Part shown: piece by piece, positions 45,851 to 58,400 of the stretch
Numbering within the stretch: position 1 is the stretch's first letter
How the letters are laid out: every line of letters starts with the position of its first letter
Assembly (NCBI RefSeq): GCF_000003815.2
Contig: NC_049992.1
Location: 12,362,940 to 12,426,939 of the forward strand
Length of the DNA stretch: 64,000 nt
DNA from: Branchiostoma floridae
Lineage: Eukaryota > Chordata > Leptocardii > Amphioxiformes > Branchiostomatidae
Direction of reading: 5' to 3'
Notes under the pieces: generated by a model
Told to the model about the DNA's origin: nothing
Database searches by the model: none
What the model saw: only the letters and a program-made list of their open reading frames with translations
Program-made: the position numbers and the translations under genes

Positions 45851-48800
45851 AGGATACTGTTTCTACTTCTTTCTTACACTCCCTTCTTACGCTATGGCAA
45901 ATGTACATCTTTGCAAAACTACTTTGAGCTGTACTGATCTCAGAAAATATGTGACAATGTCATTTCTAAATTTCATCAATAGCAAAAATGAATCTCAACA
46001 AATTTCTCTTGAATGTCTGAGAACAACAATTAGTGTGCAAAACTAAGGCTATTAATCTAAGATGATTTGTGTCAGAAAAATTTACATCTTTATCTAAAGG
46101 CAGATTCCGAGTCGCTGTACATTGCCTCAACCCCCAGGAAGCCCCAGCAAAGTGGGGAAATCACCACCATTATTCATTACCTACTTGTCCCCAACCTTCC
46201 CCTGTGGAGGGCTGAGAACGGCTGCCTTGACCTACACTAACGAGGGGACGAGGACAAACCCTGTGGTACCATTGATGAACTCGTAATTGCATCACACAAA
46301 CCTCGCCCACGTAAGTTCATGTAGCCCCCGATTTGTGCCTGTCTTCGAGCCGTCCAATCACAATGCAAGAAACGTAGCGTCTGATATTTCCAGGTTTTAT
46401 GGGGAATATTACGGCTTTGCCTAATTTGCTTTATATTTTCGGTTAATTACAAGTGTCACCGGTGAAAAAAGGGTCATTTCCTGAAGACAAAACCGTATAT
46501 CCAATTCATAAGTTGTACTCTTTTCCCACAGCGATCAAAAATAAAAAAAAAGCTAAACCGAACATTACCCAAAGGAATAGGAACTACCAGCAATCACTTA
46601 CACTTCATTGAGACAATGCCATATTTCTAAATATATTGTTATCTGTATCATTACTCAATGTAATATTTCATCACGTAAAGGTAAAGGTCAAGTTCTTTCT
46701 GGGTTGCTTTACTTACCCAGACTATTCCATACTATGATTATGGTAGGGGGCAGACAAAAATACCTCAACCCGTCCCCTCTCTATTCACCTTTATAGGAAT
46801 ATGTTTTACCTGGCAGTGCATTCTCCTCTTGTGCATTTTATACATATCATCTCTTTATGGCAACCCTGGTTTTAATCATTTGGATGGGATAACCCTCAGC
46901 AAGATGTGATGTTGGTATTTTGTGGATTCGTCACATAGATTGGCTGGCAATGACTGATCAGTGTATTTAGTTCAACTGATCATGATTGATGGAAGGGTCT
47001 ATTGGGCTGATCTCTTTCAATTCCTTTCCTACAAGGCCTGGTAAAGCCTCCTTAAAATGCCAAATGTACATCAGAATATCTATCTTCTAAGTTGATACAA
47101 TGATAAATATCATGTTATCATGTAGGTCTTTGTTGATTTTTTTTCTTCTTTTAAGTCCAGGTATATGTAGATGCAGGAATTGTCGCTTTGATCTACTGTG
47201 TTGTAAATGTAAGGTCATATTTCAAGATTAGAATCTTGCTTGTGGAAAATGATATGGATGCAACATTTCTGCTCTTAACCCAATAACAATGAGAAATTGT
47301 AACCGACCTAAATAAATGCGTATTGTTTTGTTTTGTATACAATGCAGTTTCCTACTGGAGGAGCGAAAATGTATTGTATTAATTTTTTTTTACCTTCTCA
47401 CCCCAAATTGCTCAAGATAGGAATTGTCATGCCATTCTAGCCTCATGTGTTGCCGCCTCCGATTAGATGATCCTTCAAAAGAATAGAACAATGAAACAAT
47501 ATTTTCAGAGAACAACAAATGCAACTTGTGTACCTGTTTTACGTTTATATCATCTCTGATGACTGTAACATTTTGTCAAAATACTGTCGCGCCTCGTGAT
47601 ATTTTCCTGCATCACTCCGGCCCCTTTGTAGGCAGAGTGATTGACATGTGGAAACCTCTTTGATAAATGATGTCATCAGCACAAATCCCCCATGATGAGA
47701 GTTGGGATCAGTGGTACGATCCCCTAGTTTTACGAGTAATAAAGTCTGTACATCTGAACCCCATGAGTTTGCAAGGCCAAATATCTAATGTCTATCATGT
47801 CAAGCTTCTTACTTTTATATGTTTGTGATAAATACCATGATCATTTTACATATCATCTCATCATCTCATCTCATCGTCTTATTTCATTAACAGTTTTTAC
47901 TACAATATTAATGCTGCTGCAGCAACACTTATGTCTGGCTAGTCAATCAATTTCTTTTCAATTCAATATAAAGTCAATTCATTAAAATTCAATATAACTC
48001 ATGTATTTATCATTTCTGGAGTTGTTGATAAACATGTATCATTATGTTAAAATCTAACTTATCAACTATTTAAAGAATCAACAAATGATACTAATGAAAA
48101 TGGGTGTGCCTAAAGCAACAACAAAAACAGCCAGAAATGTGTCAAGTTCTGGCCCTGGCCTAGGTCAATCATATGGTCAATTCTACCAGCCTTGACTGCT
48201 GATTGCTATGGTTTATTGGGAGTAGGAAACTGGGTTTAATTGCCATTATATGATGCATGCACGTACCCCAGCTATTCAATTGTGCTGTAGCACCCCTCCA
48301 CTTTAATTTCTCCCCAGTTGCTTGATTGTCCCAGCTATCATATAAATTTACGGCATGCAGGTTTTATTAGGATGACTCCGAGTCTTAAACCCAGAGACAG
48401 CGGGTCGGTAAATTGTCTGGTGCTGTCGACACCGCAATCTGCTCTATCTTGGAGCTGCCATTACGGCAAAGCCTTGCTCCAATTTCCCGGGGTAACAGTC
48501 TTTGTGCCTGGAATTAGTTTATGGGAGGAATGTTTGAAAAACAAACAGTTAAAATGTAGTGAAAGAAAAGCAGTAAGCAGTGGCAGTGGATTGTATTGGA
48601 GATTTTTTTAATGGATACATGCAGTTTGCATATGACATCTAATAACTGATGCAGGGTGCATCAAAATGTGAATATCAATAACTCAGATGGAGCTTTTACG
48701 AATGGGAAATTAAGATTCCGAGACATGCAAAGAGCTGTGCGTTGTTATATGGTTTTGGCCTTGGGGAAGCATCTGACGTAAAGCTTGTGTAAGCCAATTC

Positions 48801-49777
48801 AAAATGGTGCTGCGTCAACTGGAATGGAAACAGGAATCAATGTGTATTTTTAGAATCAGCAGAAGAAAGACAGAAAGGAGCGAGGTCTGAGTAGGGGAAC
48901 TAAGCGATCAATCAGCGAGGGTGATAAAACTGCAGGGAACTTACGCAAAGCAAACTGGCTCGTTTCCAGCCATCCTAGCGCTTATTCCTGACACCCCTGA
49001 CATTTTGCCCATATGTAATTCCGTAACGTAGCGTGGAGCAGTTTGTTACGTCCGGCGAGGAGAGGATTGTCTGGTGACGTACGCCATGATTGGAGTCCGT
49101 CTATTTTTTGACCGCATTTGCTTAAAGCATAGACCCTACTTTGGAAGCAACATGATGTTATTTATTGCATCATTACGCTTCCCATCCATTGTGACTGAAA
49201 ATGCTATCGTGTATTATTTCATTAATTCATGCTACGCTATGATCTACCTCTTTGATATTTCCCCTGATTGGCAAGAGAAAGATTGGACATCGGCGCACCA
49301 GCTTGAATTCCAATTTGCAGATTTCTGCAGGCCTCCTGAGGATGCTATGAGCAGTTTTGTATGGGAATTCTACCCAAATATAACGTTACATTAAAGGTGA
49401 TTAAGAGGGAAGCAATAATCAAGGTAATGGGGACTGCATATGCGAACGTCTCTGACGCACGTTTGCTATTAATCCTACAGGTCATATATTACCTCAGTGT
49501 TAGGGGACGCACACTTTGGGATCCTACCACAGCTACAAACGGTATTCAGTTCAATATTGTAAAGCTCTTTGCTTCCTTGTAAAATGTCATTCAAATCCCC
49601 AACGTCTCTGTTGTGTGACTTTCTTGGCAGAGCATCCCGACTTTCTTTATTCTAACCTTGAGAAAAGTGTCTAACATTAGGTTATCTTATTGCTTTCATA
49701 AAGGGCAAATCATATCTGCAAGTTACCCGGCTTCCTTTATTTAAATTAGATTACAACACTGCAGTTTTATATACCTT

Positions 49778-50032
49778 AAGTTGGTATCTCACTGCACTTG
49801 GGTGCACTTGGGACACCGGTGTGGCACTGCAGGGTTCTTTTACTGAGGCACTGTTGTGTTATTTTTGCAGATTTTTCATAATTTAGATATTGGGTAATAC
49901 GTAAAAGTATGACTTAGAATACAACAAATTGCTCAAAATGTATGAAAATTTGTTCATCTCTGAAATTTGTTAAGTATCTTTTGAACACCGCAGTGCCACA
50001 CCAGTGCTGCAAGTGCAGTGAGACACCACCTT
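49778..50032. mobile_element. Inverted-repeat element (MITE), about 255 bp
   Basis: The left end GGTATCTCACTGCACTTGGG, followed by CCGGTGTGGCACTGCAGGGTTC, pairs with the right end, read backwards as GGTGTCTCACTGCACTTGC, then GGTGTGGCACTGCGGTGTTC. The arms are about 55 bases with small indels. The centre is AT-rich and non-coding. No clear target duplication. Confidence 0.8.
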
Positions 50033-53000
50033 TATGATGTAGTTGATGCATTTCTGCAACAATAGAGGGAGCATAATCTGGCTTTTACCTGTCCTTGAAC
50101 TTAACTGATACTGGAGGCTGGCAGACTCTGTGGTGGGGTAATCCCCAACAAGTAACCAATCATCCTGACAACATTGTGCCACAATATAAATGTCGCATTA
50201 CTTAAGACGGCAGGATTGTTGATCTTAAGTCAAATCCCATCGATAGCGATCGACTGGAATGGCCAACGCTCCTGTCAATCACACGTCATGCTTGACCTCA
50301 GGGTCGTGGTATTGGCGCTGTGGCACAGCTGTTCATTTTTGGAGAACTATCCTAACACAGGATCTTTCCACTTACAAGTTGAACATGTACAATATCTACA
50401 TGTATGCATGTGGTAGGACTTTGATCGTACATGAGTTGTACATACATGTCAGATGTCTTTATAAGGCACTTCAATATAACTCCTTGTCTCTGGGACATTT
50501 TCATGTGATGATTTAGCAGCTAGTACATCATAAAATCAGGAGGCTGGAGGAAATATGACATCTTACTCAGTCTGTTTCCTCCTGGAAAATATGTGTATCA
50601 AAGGTATGGATTTTCTACGCAGAGTCTGTTTTATTTGGGTATTCCAATCTAGGATTTATTATTTTTTAAGATCTGAGAGCCAGAAAATCAAATTGCAGTA
50701 ACTAGGGGCAGGTACCGGTACAAAACCAGTTTTTCTTGTTGGACCTGATAAAAATCAGTGGACTGGATTTTGGACCGATTAGAAAATAAGCAGACTATAT
50801 CGGCTGGCTTTCACACATTTGGGGGCTTACGGGTCCAATAAAAAGACAAAAGCAATGTAAGTTTTCCATGGGTGTGACTGTGAACTTCTTTTCTTGAAAA
50901 CCGGCCATCCTCTGCATTGAAAGCAAGACTTTCTATCCACAATATTCAACTCAAAAACATTGAACAAGCATATAGCGTCACAAAGATGTATCAAATAGCC
51001 TGTGAGCTACTTCTTCATTCCAGTGTGTCACACCATCTATTCCCACTGGCACAGATCAACAATGCCATATTATTTAATATGACCAATTATGTATTGTCAC
51101 ATGATGTGATGCTATTTTGAAGGAGGTTTGTGCTCTCAAATTGCTTTGTCTAAATCTTAATAGTACAATGTATAATAATACCACTTCGACAAAAATCATC
51201 TCTGTTGACTAAAAAAATTATCTGTTTCAGCAGTTGTTGCTATTTTAATGGAGGTTTGTGGTCCCTGATCAAACAGATGTGTAGTAAATGACTGACTGGT
51301 CTATTGCATTACAAATTTGTCAATATTCATATGAATCACTATGTACATATATTACATTTTTGCTTTGCCATCAAATTCCCCATACTATTGTTAGCATTTT
51401 TAATCACAAAAATCAGGAAAATATAACCAAATTTCATAACTTGCTTCTAATTATGTACATGTACCTGCATGTTAATTGAACATTATGAAAAACATTATGA
51501 AAATCCATTGTTTCTTTGTTCAGTTATCCTCTTTCAAGATGAACAAAAAATGCCACTGTGACAGTAATTCTAGAGCAAGTTGCTTGGAGGCTCAGTGTTA
51601 GAGTGTTACACTTCTTCCTGACATCAAACACTACCATTAACCAAAATATCATGTCCAGAAAAATACAACAACTGGAAGTTCTGCTGCAGCACCAATAAAA
51701 GGTACCAGGGGTCTCACAATTGACACTTTATGAAGACAAACCCGCACACCATCATCAAATTCAATCCATCCAGACCATCCTATGTTATGCAGACTGTGGA
51801 AACATATAATACATACTTACACAAAACAATACCTTTGTTTTTCATGGAGGTGAAACTGCATTCTTATGATTGATTACCACTTTCTTGAATGAATCCAGAT
51901 ACAAAAAAAACAGTTAAGAATGAATTATTAGTGGCTAACAAACTCTAGCAAAAGCTGGATATATATTGATAGGTTTCATATTATAACACATTATACTGTT
52001 TGCCGAGGAACTATTCAGTGTGCCCGATGGTCCATTAAAGCATTGTTGCTGCTATTATCCCTACTGTATTCTATAACATAGCATGCACATTTCCCCCATT
52101 ATTCTTTTATTGGAGATCATGTTTTAGCATCTTATCACTGATAATAAAAACTTGCATCTGTGCACAAACTACCGACAGCATGGAAAATTACAAGACAATG
52201 GCAGATTTACACTTAGACAGCAGAGCATTTGCGCACCAGGGATTACAATACGATGTAAGAAGAGTGGTATTGACGTGGATGCATTTAATTTTGCTCTCGA
52301 AAATTGATTTTTGATTTTGAAGTCTACAACGTGAGATGAAGAGAAGGTTATTCCATTGGAATCATCTCAAAGGGGGAGGTCAGGACTATTTTTTTAACTC
52401 ATTTATTTTCATCGCCCTCTCTTGTACTTGAAATAAACAGACTACATAATCTACTGTTATGGCAAGATCTATAATCTTAAAGCTTCTAACTTTTTCTCTC
52501 TTTTACATTTCTGCAATTCTTCAGCCTCAGTCATACACAATTATTTGTTTAAAGGTGGAGTTAACACCAATTTTACATTTTGATTAATCTTGATATGCCT
52601 TTTTGTAGCTGAAAGTTGGGACTGAACAACAACAAAGATGTTCTGGATGAAGCTCAAATGTACCATGATTATATGTTATTTCATACATAAATTTGTAGGT
52701 TGTCTATTTAATGTAAGCTAATTGTATGGTTTTGACTGCATCTCTTATATGCTCTAGTTACAACCTAATGAGCTGTGAAAACTCTCTCTTGCAACTCCGA
52801 TCCAGCTAAACTGTTGGGCCTATTCAAGATCTGTAGTTAAGACTTATTCTTCTACCAGACTTATTCTTTTTTTCAAGATCGGTATGAAGGGCGTCATCTT
52901 AACCCTTTAGCAAATTACATTTCAGAAAGAATGATTTATTTCTCCCTGCCATGTACAAAAGCAATGGTGTATGCTCAAGTGAAACATATTCTCAACTTCT

Positions 53001-53324
53001 TTTTTCTCCGGAGGTATTTCCCGGAACATCATTTCCACAGTTCTTGAGGAAGTGGATAGGCTATTCTGGTAGAGATTATGGTAATGATATCTGGCCATGG
53101 GGCAACATAAGTTCATATCACCTTTCATTTCCAGTCAGCACGGTAAACCTGAGTACCTGTCAATTTTCTTTCCTTTGTACTACATTTCTTACTTTTGTTA
53201 ATCAAAACCAAAATGCCGATCATCATTCACATTGTTAGTACCAAGTTCCCTGGTCCAGTATTTTACGTATTCTGAGCACTGTCTGTTGGGAAAGAATCAA
53301 TAAAAAGCATAACTTTCATTACCT

Positions 53325-53465
53325 TTGTCAAGAAGGTTATGTTTTTGGATGCATGTATCTGACTTTGCCGCTGTGTCTTTGTGAATAGCATCTCAAGAAC
53401 TCGTGAATTGATCTTTATGGTATTTGGTATGTTGGTATATTTTGGCAAACCTAGGAAATAATTAG
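53325..53465 (+). repeat. Dispersed repeat copy
   Basis: AGAAGGTTATGTTTTTGGATG is followed by CTGTGTCTTTGTGAATAGCA, CTCAAGAACTCGTGAATTGA and GGTATTTGGTATGTTGG, the same block order as at 41.8-42.0 and 58.2 kb. Confidence 0.6.
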
Positions 53466-54634
53466 ACTCGCAGCTTTCTACAGTAATGCAGTGAAACTTC
53501 CTGTATTGACAACCTCTGTTCTAGTTGACATTTGCATCAAAAAGTATAACAAAAGTTGTTTATCAAAAAGACAGGCTTGCAATGGTTGATTTAATCACCA
53601 ATATTAATAGATTATATCATACTTCTCCCCTAGTATGGTTTGACATATTGCTGTATGTATCTCTCATCACGATTTGCAGATTGAAAAGAGGGTCCACACA
53701 GGGCTATGGCAGCCAGAGGTTGGCTGGGGAAGATAGGGAGGGTCCCATGGGATGTTTGCACACATGCTTTGTTTGCCTTGTGGGTACGGTTTAAATCAAT
53801 CCTGTCTTGTATGATATACGGCTTTCCCCTTTGTGAACCCCCGCCGGGTGCCAGAAGAATTACAGGGTTTAACATCAACTTGAAGAGAAGATCTGAATGT
53901 TTGTTCTACTGAGCTGGACTAAATGGATTTAATCATTTATCATAAATAGTTCAAAGATTTGAGTATAAGAATTAGCATAAAATGGAACAAATAACAGTCA
54001 ATCATAGGAAAAGATGCGACCAGGTGGCTTTTAAAACTGTCACATTGTGCAACATATCTAAATGCTGAACAGAAAGAAAATGCAGAAATCTTTTTAGCTT
54101 TCTGAACCACTTAAGGCTACACAAGTTTAACCTGTTGGTCCTCTGATTTGACGATAAACAAGTGCTTTAAAAAAGCTGGCATTTTGCCAACGTTTGCGTG
54201 TGTAAACGTATTTTGTCTAGTTATTAGAATGTCATATAAATAGACACAGAGTAACTAAACCTGATATGGTCGCATGGAGAGATTCACAAATATGCAAATG
54301 AGGTATGTCCAGGAATATAAAAATGAATATGTTTAGTGAAACTTTTTGTCACACAGTATGCAATTATTTTCGAGAAAATCAGTTTCTTTTTGTGTAATTA
54401 TGGGATATAGGTGTTGTATGGTTATTTTAAGGAAAGTTAGAACGACATATAAGCAGAGACATTACATGTAATATGTATTACATGTCTGTTCTTTCATCCA
54501 AATATCCCAGCAGTGGAAAAATGCAGAACTATAACAGAAATTCCCAAATGTTCTGGTCAAAAGACAAAAGTATTGTTTACTAGTACTTTAATGAATGTAA
54601 AAAAAAAACTTAAAAAAAGAAAGTTGAAAATTTT

Positions 54635-54703
54635 CCGTCCACGGAATCAAACCCGGAGCGTTGGATTACAACGCGTAAACTGTACCATTGAGCTAGTCCT
54701 AAC
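54635..54703 (-). repeat. tRNA-derived sequence, SINE head or tRNA pseudogene
   Basis: On the minus strand: GGACTAGCTCAATGGTACAG (A box), CGTTGTAATCC (anticodon loop like tRNA-Thr TGT) and CCGGGTTTGATTCC (B box), ending GTGGACGG. The acceptor and T stems have several mismatches, so it is unlikely to be a working tRNA. Confidence 0.55.
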
Positions 54704-54911
54704 ATGTATAAGTCAAGTTTTAACAGGTATACAAATGTATGGCATAGATTGGACAGGTCCATTCATTCCAAGATTCCAACATCTCAACATCACAACAGCG
54801 AATACTCTGGCGGCAATGCATTTTGCGACTGCAAGTCGCAAAATGCAAAAAAATATAACATAGAATTGGAATATCGACACATGAAAACAGAAGGGTCAAA
54901 GTCTGTATCTT

Positions 54912-55233
54912 CATGGTTGGACAAGTTTTCTAAAATTCACTTGTCCCATCAGGCAAGCACATAAAACATTTACTTGCCTGGACCAATTTTTCACTTGCCC
55001 AAAATTCCAATGTCACTTTTACATGCCTTTTCACTTCCAGCAATGCAATGGAATTCTTATATCATTGCCTCTATTTTTCTAAGTTGACCATTGCTTGATG
55101 TCATGACTGTAAATGGTACAGTGTATATCAGAATCTTACTCAATGGAAAAATGTTGCTTGTCTGACCTGGCAAGTGGGGTAGGTCATATACTTGCCCGAT
55201 CTGCACTTTCACTTGTGGACTTGTCCAACCCTG
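54912..55233. mobile_element. Inverted-repeat DNA element, 322 bp
   Basis: The left end CATGGTTGGACAAGT and the right end, read backwards as CAGGGTTGGACAAGT, form the terminal inverted repeats. Internal ACTTGTCC/ACTTGCC motifs are repeated in both orientations. ATCTT directly flanks both sides (54907-54911 and 55234-55238). CAGGGTTGGACAAGT-like ends look like hAT, but hAT would give 8 bp, so the class is left open. Confidence 0.7.
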
Positions 55234-55378
55234 ATCTTGGTACACAAACTGTCAGGGCAAGAACATAGATTCCTTCCAGCCCTTCTTTTTATTTTGACCT
55301 ATTTTACTTTTTACTTTAAGTTGTCCAGAACCCAGACAATGAATATGTGTGGCCTAGTGATATTTTTATCACACATTA

Positions 55379-56261
55379 GGCCATGTTGATTTGATTATAT
55401 GGATGACATCCGCGCTCGCACCAATTTTCGGCCATTTCCAAAAAAAAAGAAGTTTTGGACCACATAGTAAATTGTGCAAAGCAGCTGTAAAATGAGCACA
55501 AATATTCCGTAGATTGAAAAAAAAGTATCAGAAAATCGATAACTGATGCCATAGAATGCCAAAATAAACCTCAAAAGTCAAAGAATAAGATGTGAAAGGA
55601 ATGAAAGAAAAAAAAAGTATTTTTGGTAGGGGTTTGTACATGTACAAGTAAATTCAGGATAGGTCCCGTTCAGGTCCAGAGGATCATTTCCAGGTGGACG
55701 TGAACCTGGACCTGATTGTCTGTGGAAACTTGAGAACTGATAATACTCAAAACAATGGTAATTGGTCAATTTTGCTACAAAGGAATCTCTTTGGTGGATC
55801 ATTGGACTACCACTGGCATTTTAAAATCCCATCTTCATGTAATAAAGGCTAACTGTCTCTGTACCTTTGCCTGTAGAAACTTGGTACAAGTGACTATAAC
55901 CTCTACTCACTTCGCTTTTGTTGTCTTTTTGGCCCGGTAAGACCCCAAACACCCGCCGACATAGTGTGTCCATTTTGCAATTGGCGAACCCCGTTCGTCT
56001 AATTTTTTTTCAGGTCTGTTTATTTCAGATTGGTCCAAGAAGAAAAAAATGTTTTGCACCCGTATGATGTACTGGTCGCAACATCTAACTGTTAGTATAC
56101 CATACTATGTGTCTGTAGTCCTATGTTCAACCTTCCTGGCCACTTTGATTTCATACTGAAGGCAACTTTTTTTTTTTGCCAAACTTTTTTTTTATTCGCT
56201 CGCTCGCATCAATTTTGGAGTTCCCAGAGGATGTCATCCATATAATCAAATCAACATGGCC
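55379..56261. mobile_element. Harbinger-like MITE, 883 bp (copy 2, with nested insertion)
   Basis: The ends are GGCCATGTTGATTTGATTAT and its exact inverse over 33 bases. TTA flanks both sides (55376-55378 and 56262-56264), the PIF/Harbinger signature. The outer parts (to about 55615 and from about 56040) align with the 390-bp copy at 40986. The middle 425 bases have no counterpart there and look like a later insertion. Confidence 0.85.
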
Positions 56262-57840
56262 TTACCTATTGTGCAAAATTTGACCTAAAATATCTTTTTA
56301 TTACTTGTTACCTACAGATATATATACATTGCTAATTATAACTCAGGCATGTGGCAATATAACAGCAAAATAACAGTTTTTTGTTATGTGCCATGTCTAT
56401 ACTGATTAGACTTGTTATCAGCATTATTATTGATAAGATATAAAATGGATATGCAGGCCATTATGATCCCTTATAACCACCTTGATACTAGTAATACAAA
56501 GGTTTTGTTAGTCTTTTCTGTGGCTCTTCAAATCATTCTAGTGACATGTACTCTAGTGACTCTATCTCCAGTGGCTCTATCAAAAGTCACTTGTAAAGCT
56601 CTTTGTTCCTCTAGAGATAATCTGTATTGAAAGTGTTGAATGGTGCATGTAGTTATGCATTGACTTACTATTTAACTGTCATTGACAAATAGTAAGGAGG
56701 ACATGGGCAGTTAACAAAGAATAGGGTTTGAAATACTGGGTGAATGCAATATGCACTTTTGTGCATTCCAAATTGGAGCTGTGCACCTAGTTTTTGCACC
56801 AGTGCACCTATTAAGTAAGTACTTGTCTAGGGTTATGTACATAAAGGCATGTTTATGCACTAGTAAACTCTTGATATTTATTGTCAGAAAATATTCTAAA
56901 TTTATCACTTGTTTAAGATTTTGAAGGTAGCTAGGTCGGATACATGCGATGAGGAGTTGAGGTTTGTAATCAGATTTTGCTGACATTCTGCTTAATTCTT
57001 TGTTGTGCACCCAAACATTTTCCTGTGCACCTGAATTTCCAGGTAAGTTGCACCAGTGTACACATTAAAAAGAAATGAACTTTGATCATTGGAGATGCAG
57101 TGACTTTCGGGTACCTTAGATATTTCATATCGTATTGAAAAAGCTATGTCCCTTCCTTCAAGCAAGAAGGCATCTGGATTTTGTTTTTAACACAAACTTT
57201 AAAAAAAAGGTTCATCAAGCCAATGACAATGTATGAACAAATGGAATATAAGTAATGGCAATTGAAATCAAAGGTATGGCACAGATATTTACAATTATTT
57301 CAAAGATACTATAGAATAAAACTGGATAATATTGAGTGCTGAATAACTGACCTGAATGGTCAAACTGCTTGCATATTGCTAGTGTTCTGATATATTCAAT
57401 TCATGAGCAAACATGCTAACTTGACGGTTAAAACATCACCTACCATATTGGAAAGTGCTCTTATTATCCAAATATATTTTGATTAGGTACTTTTTGCACA
57501 GAAAATTAACCTAATCTGTCCTTAGTGCTGAAATAAGGACTGTTTTGTAGTAATTCTTTCAACTGAAGGAAAATGAAGTAAATAATGTGCTTCATCATAG
57601 AAAAGTGCATCTTGTGTAAAGGCATTGATGGGACAAAATTACAGGGGAGGAAAAGCCATCAACTATAGCACAGCTTACTTCTATTTCACAGTAACTTTCC
57701 AGGTCCATGTTAGAAGAGATGTAAGAGGTGCTGAGGAAAATAGTTGATGAACAAGCATTTTTTTAGTTCTAGTTCTTTCCTGTCAGCACATTTGTATGGT
57801 TGTTTTTGTTACCCTTTTGGTGCATTTACTTCTTGTAACA

Positions 57841-57854
57841 CCCCCCCCCCCCCA
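57841..57854. repeat. Poly-C tract
   Basis: A run of about 14 C. Confidence 0.95.
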
Positions 57855-58139
57855 ATCATTTCTGATCAGGCCCCAACAGCAACACCGTGTAATAAAACGG
57901 TTCTTCGCTCTGGTTGAGATCTTGTTGCATATTGCTTGTTCATCTAGATAAGCATCCTTTATCTGACTGAACAGAGGTATATAGATTGATGGACACTGTT
58001 TGTGGTGCTGAAATTATGGTAGCTGTATGGATTGCAGTTTTGTAATCCTAGTAGCAGGTGTCCTATCTTTTAATGTCAAAGGGTTGGTTTATTTAACTAT
58101 GCTTAGGTGGGCTGGAGGAGTAGAAACAAGCCTGTACAT

Positions 58140-58400
58140 CACTTCTTTGAAATTGCGGTCATGTAACCATCTGTTGTGAGGTTGTGTTTTGTTGGAATCT
58201 GTATGCCTGTGTGCTTGCATGGACAGCAGAACTCAAGAAGCTGTGAATGGATTCTTATGATATTTGGTATGTTGGTGGGGGTTGGAAGAATGAAGGTCAA
58301 GTTTGATATTAGGCCTTCTAGTGGCTCTTTATAGTACTGCATTAGAACTTCCACTTTTGATTTTTTGTGTCCCGGTTTCCAATGTCTCATCTAAAACATA
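58140..58400 (+). repeat. Dispersed repeat copy
   Basis: AACTCAAGAAGCTGTGAATG, GATATTTGGTATGTTGGTGG, GAAGGTCAAGTTTGATATTAGG and CCTTCTAGTGGCTC in the order shared with copies at 7.9, 42.0 and 53.3 kb. Confidence 0.6.

Noticed and set aside
53690-53900. Retrotransposon C-terminal-like frame (ARGWLGKIGRVPWDVCTHA)
   Set aside because: Weak resemblance only; the frame is short and lacks any catalytic motif, so I did not annotate it.
54635-54703. Functional tRNA-Thr gene
   Set aside because: A and B boxes are present, but the acceptor and T stems have several mismatches, so it is listed only as tRNA-derived.
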